DNA from: Pseudomonas chlororaphis subsp. aurantiaca
GTDB lineage: Bacteria > Pseudomonadota > Gammaproteobacteria > Pseudomonadales > Pseudomonadaceae
Length of the DNA stretch: 64,000 nucleotides
Direction of reading: 5' to 3'
Assembly (NCBI RefSeq): GCF_013466605.1
Contig: NZ_CP059162.1
Coordinates: forward strand, 4,960,001-5,024,000
The first letter of the stretch is position 1. Each line of letters opens with the position of its first letter. Both the position numbers and the translations under genes were made by a program. Positions 35,088-43,874 of this stretch are shown piece after piece. Below the pieces are notes generated by a model. It did no database searches and was not told the origin of the DNA. It was given only the letters and a program-made list of their open reading frames with translations.

Positions 35088-35942
35088 ATGACTCATTTTC
35101 GCAAAGTACTCAGCGTCCATACCGGCCAGCCCGCCTCGGACGGTGCCGGCGTCAGACTGACCCGGGTCTTCGGTGGCCAGGGTGTCGAGCGTTTCGACCC
35201 GTTCCTGATGCTCGACGAGTTCGGCTCGGAAAACCCCGACGATTACATCGCCGGCTTCCCGCCCCACCCCCATCGCGGTTTCGAAACCGTCACCTACATG
35301 CTCGAAGGCCGCATGCGCCACGAGGATCACCTGGGCAACGTCGGCCTGCTGGAAGGCGGTGGCGTGCAGTGGATGACCGCTGCCAAGGGCATCATCCACA
35401 GCGAGATGCCGGAACAGGAAGAAGGCGTGATGCGCGGCTTCCAGCTATGGCTGAACCTGCCGGGCAAGCACAAGCTGGATAAGGCCGGTTACCGGGACAT
35501 TCAACCCCAGGACATCCCGCGCCTGACCACCGTCAATGGCGTGGAAGTGGTGGTGATCGCCGGCCGCTTCGACGACGGCCAGGTGCAACAGACTGGCGCC
35601 GTGGAACGACCGGACACCGAGCCCCACTACTTCGACCTGCGCCTGCCGGCAGGCGCCAGTATCAGCCCGCGTCTGCCCGAGGGGCACCGGGCCCTGCTGT
35701 ATGTCTATGAAGGCCAGATCGAGCTGCCCGGGCATCCGCAACCGGTCGCCAGCAGCAAGCTGGTGCGCCTGTCCGACCAGGGCGAGATCCGGCTGAGCAG
35801 TGCCGCCGGGGCCCGTGTGCTGCTGATTGCCGGCAAGCCTCTGGGCGAGCCGATCGTGCAGTACGGCCCGTTCGTGATGAACACCCGGGAAGAGATCGAG
35901 CAGGCGTTGCGGGATTTTCGCGACGACAAACTGACGGCCTGA
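35088..35942 (+). CDS. Pirin family protein
   Basis: A 284-residue bicupin. The N-terminal cupin has the pirin metal site: FPPHPHRGFETVTYMLEG with two His and EMPEQEEG with Glu; the C-terminal cupin ends with the pirin tail GKPLGEPIVQYGPFVMNTREEI. Bacterial pirins act as quercetinases or as protein partners of metabolic enzymes. AGGAG precedes the ATG at 35088. Confidence 0.92.
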   Translation: MTHFRKVLSVHTGQPASDGAGVRLTRVFGGQGVERFDPFLMLDEFGSENPDDYIAGFPPHPHRGFETVTYMLEGRMRHEDHLGNVGLLEGGGVQWMTAAKGIIHSEMPEQEEGVMRGFQLWLNLPGKHKLDKAGYRDIQPQDIPRLTTVNGVEVVVIAGRFDDGQVQQTGAVERPDTEPHYFDLRLPAGASISPRLPEGHRALLYVYEGQIELPGHPQPVASSKLVRLSDQGEIRLSSAAGARVLLIAGKPLGEPIVQYGPFVMNTREEIEQALRDFRDDKLTA

Positions 35943-35963
35943 GCCACGCAGGCTCAAAACCGC

Positions 35964-36027
35964 TATCGAGGGCAAGCCCGCTCCCACACAGAGGCAAGGT
36001 TTCTGTGAGGGCAAGCTTGCCCTCGAT
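35964..36027. repeat. REP-like inverted repeat, family A variant
   Basis: tatcgagggcaagcccgctc with the opposing arm gagggcaagcttgccctcga: the variant has GAGGGC in place of GCGGGC in both arms, so the compensating changes preserve pairing. Confidence 0.8.
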
Positions 36028-36031
36028 GCAT

Positions 36032-37204
36032 TTAGACGGTCGCGACTTCTGCCGCCAACCCCAGGAACCGCCGCAGCTCGTCGCGCTTGGCCAAGGCATC
36101 GCTGCGTCCCAGTTCGATCAGTTCGCTGCAATACCCCGACTCGAACAACAGGTAACTCAGGACCCCGGCACCGCTGGTCTTGGTCGCCCCCGGCCCGCGC
36201 AGAAACAGGCGCAGTGCCGCCGGCAGCTCATGCCGATGACGGGCAGCGATCTCGTCGATCGGCTGGCTGGGCGCAATCACCAGCACCTCCACCGGCGCCA
36301 CGCCCAGAGCGCGGACGGGCGTGCCCGATGGCAGCAGATGACTGAACTGGTTGAGCCGCTGCAAGAGCTCGATGTCGCTCTCCAGGCTGTCAATGAAGGT
36401 ACTGTTGAGCATGTGGCCGCCGATCTGCGCCAGCGTCGGCTGCTGCCCGGTGTAGCTGCGTTGCTGGGGCGCCTGAGGATCAATGCCACGGGGGTTGCCG
36501 CTGACCCCGACCACCAGCACCCGGCTGGCCCCCAGGTGCAACGCCGGACTGATGGGCGCCGATTGCCGCACCGCGCCGTCGCCGAAAAACTCCTGGTCGA
36601 TTTTCACCGGCGCGAACAGCAACGGAATCGCCGAACTGGCCAGCAAGTGTTCGACCGTGAGTTCGGTGGGCAGGCCGATACGCCGATGGCGCAGCCAGGC
36701 ATCGATGGTGCCGCCGCCCTGGTAGAAGGTCACCGCCTGGCCCGATTCATAACCGAAGGCCGTGACCGCCACCGCTTGCAGGTGCTTTCGCGCGATCGCC
36801 TGACGAATGCCGGACAGTTGCAGCTTATCGTTCAACAACTGCCGCAGCGGCGCGCTGTTGAGCAGTGCCACCGGCACCTGCGCGCCCAGGCCGAGCAGGC
36901 TGTGGCCGACGAACCGGGTGGCCTGTCGGATTACCCCGGGCCAGTCGCTGCGGATCACCTGATGGCTGCGAAAGCCCTGCCAGAATGCCGTGAGACGCTC
37001 GATGGCCGCGGTGAAATCCAGCGCGCCGCTGGCCAGGCTGACCGCGTTGATCGCCCCGGCCGAGGTCCCGACAATCACCGGAAACGGATTGCTCGCCCCC
37101 GCCGGCAGCAACTCGGCAATCGCCGCCAATACCCCCACCTGATATGCCGCACGAGCCCCGCCGCCGGAAAGAATCAATCCTGTGACCGGTTCCGCTGGGC
37201 TCAT
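36032..37204 (-). CDS. Patatin-like phospholipase
   Basis: A 390-residue patatin-domain hydrolase. The oxyanion loop SGGGARAAYQVGVL is at about residues 13-27, the nucleophile elbow GTSAG near residue 47, and the catalytic Asp in FFGDGAVRQ. No clear signal peptide, so probably an intracellular acyl hydrolase, although some family members are secreted. GGAG lies eight bases before the ATG. Confidence 0.9.
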   Translation of the reverse strand: MSPAEPVTGLILSGGGARAAYQVGVLAAIAELLPAGASNPFPVIVGTSAGAINAVSLASGALDFTAAIERLTAFWQGFRSHQVIRSDWPGVIRQATRFVGHSLLGLGAQVPVALLNSAPLRQLLNDKLQLSGIRQAIARKHLQAVAVTAFGYESGQAVTFYQGGGTIDAWLRHRRIGLPTELTVEHLLASSAIPLLFAPVKIDQEFFGDGAVRQSAPISPALHLGASRVLVVGVSGNPRGIDPQAPQQRSYTGQQPTLAQIGGHMLNSTFIDSLESDIELLQRLNQFSHLLPSGTPVRALGVAPVEVLVIAPSQPIDEIAARHRHELPAALRLFLRGPGATKTSGAGVLSYLLFESGYCSELIELGRSDALAKRDELRRFLGLAAEVATV

Positions 37205-37254
37205 CGCTACACTCCATGGCGCTGATAAAGAGTTTTCAATCTAACGCGATAATT

Positions 37255-38187
37255 TCAACCGCGCTTCTTATACAGCTTCGGCTCGCCTGGCGGGCGGCTC
37301 TTGAAGCGGCGGTGCGCCCACAGGTACTGCTCCGGGCACTCGCGCAGCACGCCTTCGATCCACTGGTTGATGCGCAGGCAATCGGCCTCTTCGGTCTCTC
37401 CCGGGAAATCCTGCAACGGCGGGTGAATCACCAGCCGATAACCACTGCCATCGGCCAGCCGTTGCTGAGTGAAAGGCACCACCAGGGCCTTGCCCAGCCG
37501 GGCGAACTTGCTGGTGGCGGTAACCGTCGCCGCCTGGATGCCGAACAGCGGCACGAATACGCTCTGCTTGGCGCCGTAATCCTGGTCCGGTGCGTACCAG
37601 ATGGCACGCCCGGCACGCAGCAGCTTGAGCATGCCGCGCACGTCTTCACGCTCCACCGCCAGGGAATCCAGATTGTGCCGCTCGCGGCCACGGCGCTGGA
37701 CGAAATCGAACAGCGGGTTCTTGTGCTCGCGGTACATGCCGTCGATGGTGTGCTGCTGGCCCAGCAACGCCGCGCCGATTTCCAGAGTGGTGAAGTGCAG
37801 GGCCATGAGGATCACGCCCTTGCCTTCCAGTTGCGCCTGCTTGAGGTGCTCCAGCCCTTCGACATGGGCCAGGCGCGCCAGGCGCGGCTTGGACCACCAC
37901 CAGCTCATGGCCATTTCGAAAAAGGCGATGCCGGTGGAGGCGAAGTTTTCCTTGAGCAGGCGCTTGCGCTCGGCGGCGGACTTCTCGGGGAAACACAGTT
38001 CCAGGTTGCGCTTGGCGATCCGCCGACGCTCTCCGGCCACCCGGTACATCAGCGCGCCCAGGGCACGGCCGATCCACAGCAGCAGCGGATAAGGCAACTG
38101 GACCACCAGCCATAGCAGGCCCAGGCCCAGCCACAGCGGCCAAAAACGGGGATAAAGAAATGCAGCTCGAAAACGCGGGCGATCCAT
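37255..38187 (-). CDS. Lipid A biosynthesis acyltransferase (LpxL type)
   Basis: A 310-residue membrane-associated acyltransferase with an N-terminal hydrophobic helix. The active-site motif MALHFTTLEIG is the H-x4-E form found in LpxL/LpxM, and RHNLDSLAVER and WYAPDQDYGAKQSVFVPLFG are conserved substrate loops. It adds a secondary acyl chain to lipid A from acyl-ACP. The ATG at 38187 (MDRPRFRAAF) matches the family; the frame open to 38490 is antisense to minC. Confidence 0.9.
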   Translation of the reverse strand: MDRPRFRAAFLYPRFWPLWLGLGLLWLVVQLPYPLLLWIGRALGALMYRVAGERRRIAKRNLELCFPEKSAAERKRLLKENFASTGIAFFEMAMSWWWSKPRLARLAHVEGLEHLKQAQLEGKGVILMALHFTTLEIGAALLGQQHTIDGMYREHKNPLFDFVQRRGRERHNLDSLAVEREDVRGMLKLLRAGRAIWYAPDQDYGAKQSVFVPLFGIQAATVTATSKFARLGKALVVPFTQQRLADGSGYRLVIHPPLQDFPGETEEADCLRINQWIEGVLRECPEQYLWAHRRFKSRPPGEPKLYKKRG

Positions 38188-38308
38188 TACAGATTCCGGA
38201 CAGACAACAAGGTCGCGCATTCTACATCGGTTCGACCCGGCTTGCGGCCTGCGGGCGTTCTCGTTATAAGTCTCGGCACTTTTAGTGACAAGCCGCTTTA
38301 TGCCGACC

Positions 38309-39046
38309 ATGAGCCAAACCGAATCGCAAGACCTGGATCCTGTATTCCAGTTGAAGGGCAGCATGCTGGCCATCACCGTGCTGGAACTGGCCCGCAACGA
38401 CCTCGAAGGCCTCGATCGCCAACTGGCGGCGAAGGTCGCGCAAGCCCCGAATTTCTTCAGTAACGCCCCGCTGGTGCTGGCGCTGGACAAACTGCCAGCC
38501 AGCGAAGGCGCCGTCGATCTGCCCGGCCTGATGCGCGTCTGCCGTCACCATGGGCTGCGCACCCTGGCGATCCGCGCCAGCCGCATCGAAGACATCGCCG
38601 CGGCGATCGCCGTCGATCTGCCGGTCCTGCCGCCCTCCGGCGCCCGGGAACGACCGCTGGAACCGCAGGAAAACGAAGCCCGGAAGAAGCCTGAAAAACC
38701 GCCTGAGCCGACCATCAAGCCCACCCGCATCATCACTTCGCCAGTACGCGGCGGACAACAGATCTATGCCCAGGGTGGCGATCTGGTAGTGACCTCCTCG
38801 GTCAGTCCGGGTGCGGAACTTCTGGCCGATGGCAACATCCATGTATACGGCCCGATGCGCGGTCGAGCGCTGGCCGGGGTCAAGGGCGACACCAAGGCAC
38901 GGATTTTCTGTCAGCAGTTGAGCGCTGAACTGGTGTCCATCGCCGGCCAGTACAAGGTTTCCGAGGATCTGCGGCGCGATCCGTTGTGGGGTGCCGGGGT
39001 CCAGGTCAGCCTGTCGGGTGACGTGTTGAACATCACACGTCTTTAA
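38309..39046 (+). CDS. minC: Septum site-determining protein MinC
   Basis: A 245-residue division inhibitor. The N-terminal MinC_N domain ([20 protein letters not shown]) antagonises FtsZ; a Lys/Glu/Pro-rich linker at about residues 108-130 joins it to the C-terminal beta-helix domain ([20 protein letters not shown] and [16 protein letters not shown]), which binds MinD. ATG 38300 is an equally possible start, three residues longer. Divergent from the lpxL-type gene. Confidence 0.95.
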   Translation: MSQTESQDLDPVFQLKGSMLAITVLELARNDLEGLDRQLAAKVAQAPNFFSNAPLVLALDKLPASEGAVDLPGLMRVCRHHGLRTLAIRASRIEDIAAAIAVDLPVLPPSGARERPLEPQENEARKKPEKPPEPTIKPTRIITSPVRGGQQIYAQGGDLVVTSSVSPGAELLADGNIHVYGPMRGRALAGVKGDTKARIFCQQLSAELVSIAGQYKVSEDLRRDPLWGAGVQVSLSGDVLNITRL

Positions 39047-39212
39047 CGGATACTGCCGCATTTTCCAAGCATCTCTAAAACCTAGCGAATACGGCTCAAA
39101 CGAAGTAGGAGCAGGTGTTAACCGACCTCCAGCCAAGGCTGTCCGACTGCAGTAGTTTTCAAGAGATGTTTTTCAGGGGCTAAAAGTCCTTTTTCCTTAG
39201 GGGTGAAACACC

Positions 39213-40025
39213 TTGGCCAAGATTCTCGTGGTTACATCCGGCAAGGGTGGTGTGGGTAAGACCACCACCAGCGCCGCTATCGGTACCGGCCTCGCTCTGC
39301 GCGGCCACAAAACTGTCATCGTCGACTTCGACGTCGGCTTGCGTAACCTCGACCTGATCATGGGTTGCGAACGTCGCGTGGTGTATGACTTCGTCAACGT
39401 GGTCAACGGCGAAGCCAACCTGCAGCAAGCCCTGATCAAAGACAAGCGCCTGGAAAACCTCTACGTACTGGCCGCCAGTCAGACCCGCGACAAAGACGCG
39501 CTGACCCAGGAAGGCGTGGAAAAAGTGCTGATGGAGCTCAAGGAGACCTTCGAATTCGTGGTCTGCGACTCCCCGGCCGGTATCGAAAAAGGTGCTCACC
39601 TGGCCATGTACTTCGCCGACGAAGCGATTGTCGTGACCAACCCGGAAGTTTCCTCGGTACGTGACTCCGACCGCATGCTGGGCCTGCTGGCCAGCAAATC
39701 CAAGCGCGCGGAGAACGGCGAAGACCCGATCAAGGAACACCTGCTGCTGACCCGCTACAACCCTTCGCGTGTCAGCAACGGCGAAATGCTTGGCGTCGAA
39801 GACGTCAAAGAGATTCTCGCAGTAACGCTGCTGGGCGTGATTCCAGAATCCCAGGCAGTACTCAAGGCTTCCAACCAAGGCGTTCCGGTTATTCTCGATG
39901 ACCAGAGCGACGCCGGCCAGGCGTACAGCGATGCTGTCGATCGTCTGCTGGGTAAAACCGTGGAACACCGGTTCCTTGATGTTGAGAAGAAGGGATTCTT
40001 CGAGCGCCTGTTTGGAGGTAGGTAA
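39213..40025 (+). CDS. minD: Septum site-determining ATPase MinD
   Basis: A 270-residue ParA-like ATPase. The deviant Walker A motif [10 protein letters not shown] is at about residues 9-18, the switch region is CDSPAGIE, and the C-terminal amphipathic membrane-targeting helix is [12 protein letters not shown]. The start codon is TTG at 39213 ([12 protein letters not shown] follows), with an AGGGG sequence upstream. It recruits MinC to the membrane and is released by MinE. Confidence 0.97.
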   Translation: MAKILVVTSGKGGVGKTTTSAAIGTGLALRGHKTVIVDFDVGLRNLDLIMGCERRVVYDFVNVVNGEANLQQALIKDKRLENLYVLAASQTRDKDALTQEGVEKVLMELKETFEFVVCDSPAGIEKGAHLAMYFADEAIVVTNPEVSSVRDSDRMLGLLASKSKRAENGEDPIKEHLLLTRYNPSRVSNGEMLGVEDVKEILAVTLLGVIPESQAVLKASNQGVPVILDDQSDAGQAYSDAVDRLLGKTVEHRFLDVEKKGFFERLFGGR

Positions 40026-40279
40026 TGAATCTTTTTGACTTCTTTCGTGCCAGCAAAAAAGTAAGCACCGCGTCGGTAGCGAAAGAGCGTCTACAGATCA
40101 TCGTGGCGCATGAACGCGGCCAACGCACTACCCCTGATTACTTGCCTGCCTTGCAGAAGGAACTGGTGGAAGTAATCCGCAAGTACGTCAATATCGGGTC
40201 CGATGATGTGCATGTCGCTCTGGAAAACCAGGGCAGTTGCTCGATCCTGGAACTCAATATCACCCTGCCTGATCGCTGA
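40025..40279 (+). CDS. minE: Cell division topological specificity factor MinE
   Basis: An 84-residue protein. The N-terminal membrane-binding helix [20 protein letters not shown] is followed by the anti-MinCD segment [10 protein letters not shown] and a dimerising C-terminal domain ending [10 protein letters not shown]. Its ATG shares one base with the minD stop (TAATG), so the two are translationally coupled. Confidence 0.97.
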   Translation: MNLFDFFRASKKVSTASVAKERLQIIVAHERGQRTTPDYLPALQKELVEVIRKYVNIGSDDVHVALENQGSCSILELNITLPDR

Positions 40280-40300
40280 TCGATTCGGCTGGAGCCACGG

Positions 40301-40367
40301 CGGCTCGATCCCTCGGTTTTTCTACAGGAGCAAGCTTGTTCCTGTAGAAGCCGGGTTGATCGAGCCG
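40301..40367. repeat. Nested inverted repeat between minE and the pseudouridine synthase gene
   Basis: An outer pair cggctcgatc/gatcgagccg encloses an inner near-perfect 26-base palindrome starting ctacagga and ending tcctgtag. The inner part resembles the tip of the family A REP element. The whole can fold into one long RNA hairpin. Confidence 0.75.
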
Positions 40368-40396
40368 CCGTTGGCGTTTGTTACGAGGCTGTTTTA

Positions 40397-41032
40397 ATGC
40401 CGCTGTCGAATATCCGCATCATTCACCAGGACGCCGCCGTCCTGGTGGTGGACAAACCCACCCTGCTGCTCTCAGTGCCTGGCCGGGCCGATGACAACAA
40501 GGATTGCCTGATCACCCGCCTGCAGGAAAACGGCTACCCGGAAGCCCGCATCGTCCATCGGCTGGACTGGGAAACCTCCGGCATCATCCTGCTGGCCCGC
40601 AACCCCGATACCCATCGCGAACTGTCCCGGCAATTTCACGACCGCGAGACCGAGAAAGCCTACACCGCGCTGTGCTGGGGCCAGCCGGAACTGGACAGCG
40701 GCAGCATCGACCTGCCGCTGCGCTACGACCCGCCGACCAAACCGCGGCACGTGGTGGACCACGAGTTCGGCAAGAACGCTCTGACCTTCTGGCGAGTGCT
40801 GGAACGCTGCGGCGACTGGTGCCGCGTCGAGCTGACCCCGATCACCGGGCGCTCGCACCAGTTGCGGGTGCATATGCTGTCCATCGGCCATCCACTGCTG
40901 GGCGACGGCCTGTACGCGCACCCACAAGCGCTGGCCGCCTGGTCACGCCTGTGCCTGCACGCCAGCATGCTCAGTTTCACCCATCCGCAGAGCGGCGAAC
41001 GCCTGCGCTTCGAGTGCCCGGCACCGTTCTGA
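40397..41032 (+). CDS. RluA family pseudouridine synthase
   Basis: A 211-residue RNA-modifying enzyme. The catalytic Asp is in VHRLDWETSGIILLA (HRLD motif), and ITGRSHQLRVHMLSIGHPLLGD is the second conserved block. No S4 domain. It isomerises uridines in rRNA or tRNA; the exact target cannot be read, although the length and position fit RluA itself. GAGG lies eight bases before the ATG. Confidence 0.9.
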   Translation: MPLSNIRIIHQDAAVLVVDKPTLLLSVPGRADDNKDCLITRLQENGYPEARIVHRLDWETSGIILLARNPDTHRELSRQFHDRETEKAYTALCWGQPELDSGSIDLPLRYDPPTKPRHVVDHEFGKNALTFWRVLERCGDWCRVELTPITGRSHQLRVHMLSIGHPLLGDGLYAHPQALAAWSRLCLHASMLSFTHPQSGERLRFECPAPF

Positions 41033-41045
41033 TCGAGAGCGGCCA

Positions 41046-41087
41046 CCGTATCTGTATGCCCCTCGATTGAGGGGCATACAGATACGG
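41046..41087. repeat. 19-bp perfect inverted repeat with a 4-base loop
   Basis: The left arm occupies 41046-41064 (ccgtatctgtatgcccctc) and the right arm 41069-41087, with loop gatt. It lies 14 bases after the pseudouridine synthase stop. A-rich sequence follows on the + strand, so there is no standard U-tract. Confidence 0.82.
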
Positions 41088-41189
41088 AAAAATCCGATCA
41101 AAAATGAAGATTAATCTGAATAATTTGTTATGGATTTGTGAAAAAAATATTAAAATAGTGGCTATTCAACATTAAGGCAGGAAGCCCTC

Positions 41190-42026
41190 GTGCTCAGCAG
41201 TCAGCCATTTCAACGCGATTACCCTTTCACCTTCTGCTTTCTGAATACCACTCTGCACCTTCGCGAAAAACCTTCGGCAGACGCCTGCACAGCCCTCGAA
41301 CAACTCATTCGCCAACGTCACGCACACAAACAGACCCGCGCCAGCGCCCCCTTGGCGACCGGCGAGACACCGCTGTTCGCCAAGGTGCAGCCTCTGGATA
41401 CGCTCAAGGCGAAAGTTCGCGTCACCCTGGGCAAGCCCCAGCGCAACGGCCGCTTCGACTGGCCGCTGGAAGAGCTGATCAACACCGTCGAAGCCCAGCG
41501 ACGCGGCGTACAGATGTCCGACCTTGAAGGATTCGGCTATACCCGGGATCGCCTGGGGCTGGTACAGGAATACTTCATCCTTACCCGCCTGCTGGACGAT
41601 TACGTCGACGGCGTACAGTGGTTGCGCAACAACCCGGACAAGATCGAGCCCTTTATCCGCGATGCATTCGGCCTGCTGCACTCCCTCGCGCAAAAGAACA
41701 TCACCCACATGGACTTCTGGGCCGGCAACATCATGATCAGCCCCCAGGCTCCGCTCAAGGCCATCGACTTCGAGAACTGCTTCGCGACCATCACGCCCCA
41801 TCCCAGCGAAACCCTGGGTTTTCAGTTGGGGTTCTTCTACCGTCGCGAAGTCTACAAACTGATCACCGAAGCACAGTACGACGCGCTGGTGGAGGAATAC
41901 CTCGATCAACTGCCAGGCATTTGCGCAGAGAAATTCAACCAGGTTTACCAGGCCAGCAAGCATGAATATGTGGGCCGCAAGCAACGCCGCGAAGTGTTCC
42001 TCAAAGGCAACCTGATCACCGGCTGA
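41190..42026 (+). CDS. Protein-kinase-like protein (Kdo/WaaP-type fold)
   Basis: A 278-residue protein. ITHMDFWAGNIMI matches the H-x-D-x4-N catalytic loop of kinase-like folds and KAIDFENCFA the metal-binding D-F segment; LFAKVQPLD could supply the ATP lysine. The closest class I can name is the lipopolysaccharide/small-molecule kinase group, with unknown substrate. The GTG at 41190 has GGAAG upstream. The region before it (41095-41165) is strikingly AT-rich, probably the promoter. Confidence 0.75.
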   Translation: MLSSQPFQRDYPFTFCFLNTTLHLREKPSADACTALEQLIRQRHAHKQTRASAPLATGETPLFAKVQPLDTLKAKVRVTLGKPQRNGRFDWPLEELINTVEAQRRGVQMSDLEGFGYTRDRLGLVQEYFILTRLLDDYVDGVQWLRNNPDKIEPFIRDAFGLLHSLAQKNITHMDFWAGNIMISPQAPLKAIDFENCFATITPHPSETLGFQLGFFYRREVYKLITEAQYDALVEEYLDQLPGICAEKFNQVYQASKHEYVGRKQRREVFLKGNLITG

Positions 42027-42131
42027 GTCGTTCTCCCTGCCGCGATGAATGTTGTCTCTCTCTACGGCATTGCGCCTGCAATGCCGCGAGCCGATACGGT
42101 AAACTCGCGCCACTGCTGTCTGGAGTTACTT

Positions 42132-43421
42132 ATGCGCGAAGAGCTGAACCAGGGCCTGATCGACTTCCTCAAGGCCTCCCCAACCCCTTTCCATGCAACC
42201 GCCAGCCTCGTTCAACGCCTGGAGGCCGCGGGCTATCAGCGCCTCGACGAGCGCGAGCCGTGGACCACCGAAGCCAACGGTCGCTACTACGTCACCCGCA
42301 ATGACTCCTCCATCGTGGCCGTCAAGCTGGGTCGGCATTCGCCCCTTCAAGGCGGGATCCGCATGGTCGGCGCGCACACCGACAGCCCGTGCCTGCGGGT
42401 CAAGCCGCAACCGGAGCTGCAACGCCAGGGCTTCTGGCAACTGGGTGTGGAAGTCTATGGCGGCGCCCTGCTGGCGCCCTGGTTCGACCGCGATCTGTCG
42501 CTGGCCGGCCGCGTCACCTTCCGTCGCGACGGCAAGGTCGAAAGCCAGCTGATCGACTTCAAGGCGCCCATCGCGATCATCCCCAACCTGGCCATTCACC
42601 TCAATCGCGAAGCCAACCAGGGCTGGGCCATCAATGCCCAGACCGAGTTGCCGCCGATCCTCGCGCAATTCGCCGGCGACGAGCGGGTCGACTTCCGCGC
42701 GGTGCTGACCGACCAGTTGGCCCGCGAACACGGCCTGAACGCCGATGTGGTGCTCGACTATGAGCTGAGCTTCTACGACACCCAAAGCGCGGCGGTGATC
42801 GGCCTGCACGGCGATTTCATCGCCGGCGCGCGCCTGGACAACCTGCTGTCCTGCTACGCCGGCCTGCAAGCCTTGCTCAACGCCGACACCGAGGAAACCT
42901 GCGTGCTGGTCTGCAACGACCACGAAGAAGTCGGCTCCTGCTCGGCCTGCGGCGCCGACGGCCCGATGCTCGAGCAGACCCTGCGCCGCCTGCTGCCCGA
43001 AGGCGACGAATTCGTGCGCACCATCCAGAAGTCGCTGCTGGTCTCGGCCGACAACGCCCATGGCGTGCACCCCAACTACGCCGACAAACACGATGCCAAC
43101 CACGGCCCGAAACTCAACGCCGGCCCGGTGATCAAGGTCAACAGCAACCAGCGCTACGCCACCAACAGCGAAACCGCCGGTTTCTTCCGCCATCTGTGCA
43201 TGGCCGAGGAAGTGCCGGTGCAAAGCTTCGTGGTGCGCAGCGACATGGGCTGTGGCTCGACCATCGGCCCGATCACCGCCAGCCACCTGGGCGTGCGCAC
43301 CGTGGATATCGGCCTGCCGACCTTCGCCATGCACTCGATCCGCGAACTGTGCGGCAGCCACGACCTGGCGCATCTGGTGAAGGTACTGAGCGCGTTCTAC
43401 GCCAGCCGCGACCTGCCATAA
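42132..43421 (+). CDS. apeB: M18 family aminopeptidase
   Basis: A 429-residue aspartyl-aminopeptidase-type metallopeptidase. The ligands are visible in order: [45 protein letters not shown] and, near the end, [13 protein letters not shown] and [13 protein letters not shown]. Cytoplasmic and probably dodecameric, with preference for acidic N-termini in the family. GGAG eight bases before the ATG at 42132. Confidence 0.94.
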   Translation: MREELNQGLIDFLKASPTPFHATASLVQRLEAAGYQRLDEREPWTTEANGRYYVTRNDSSIVAVKLGRHSPLQGGIRMVGAHTDSPCLRVKPQPELQRQGFWQLGVEVYGGALLAPWFDRDLSLAGRVTFRRDGKVESQLIDFKAPIAIIPNLAIHLNREANQGWAINAQTELPPILAQFAGDERVDFRAVLTDQLAREHGLNADVVLDYELSFYDTQSAAVIGLHGDFIAGARLDNLLSCYAGLQALLNADTEETCVLVCNDHEEVGSCSACGADGPMLEQTLRRLLPEGDEFVRTIQKSLLVSADNAHGVHPNYADKHDANHGPKLNAGPVIKVNSNQRYATNSETAGFFRHLCMAEEVPVQSFVVRSDMGCGSTIGPITASHLGVRTVDIGLPTFAMHSIRELCGSHDLAHLVKVLSAFYASRDLP

Positions 43422-43427
43422 GCCCCG

Positions 43428-43526
43428 TGTAGCCGCTGCCGCAGTCTGCGAAAAGCCCGAAGGGCTTCAGCGATCCGAGAATCCTGCGCCTGTTTTACAG
43501 GCGATCGCAGCCTGCGGCAGCGACGA
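43428..43526. repeat. REP-like inverted repeat, family B (degenerate)
   Basis: tgtagccgctgccgcagtct ... cgatcgcagcctgcggcagc: the same arms as the perfect element at 53925-54027, here with mismatches and a different centre. Confidence 0.78.
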
Positions 43527-43618
43527 CAAGGGTGCTGAAGCATTTCTGATGCACATCAACCCGAATTCGGCCAAAGCCACCTAGACTGATGAGTATCCCC
43601 TCCGACAAGGCTGTCGCC

Positions 43619-43795
43619 ATGATCTCGATGTCTTCGTTCCACGCCATGCTCATTCCCATTCTCTCGGGGATGATCCTGCTGGCCATCGGCTACAACTTCC
43701 GCGACAAGAATGCCGGCATCTTCAGCATGTGGGCCGGTATGCTGCTGATCCTTGGCACCGTGATCTACAAGATCCTCGCCAAACTCGCCGAATAA
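43619..43795 (+). CDS. Small two-helix membrane protein
   Basis: A 58-residue protein with two hydrophobic helices (about residues 8-23 and 33-53) and a short charged loop NFRDKNAG. No family name known to me. AAGG eight bases before the ATG at 43619 favours this start over the ATG at 43589, which lacks a ribosome binding site. It precedes the MscS gene on the same strand. Confidence 0.72.
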   Translation: MISMSSFHAMLIPILSGMILLAIGYNFRDKNAGIFSMWAGMLLILGTVIYKILAKLAE

Positions 43796-43874
43796 AATGC
43801 GCCGTCCAGGCTCGCATTGGTATTAGCTGCCTCGTACACTCGGTCGATCCGCTTTTTCTGAGGTTGACCGCCCA

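Noticed and set aside
41095..41165. Horizontally acquired island boundary at the AT-rich stretch
   Set aside because: The flanking genes have normal composition and no integrase, tRNA or direct repeat is present; a promoter is a simpler explanation.
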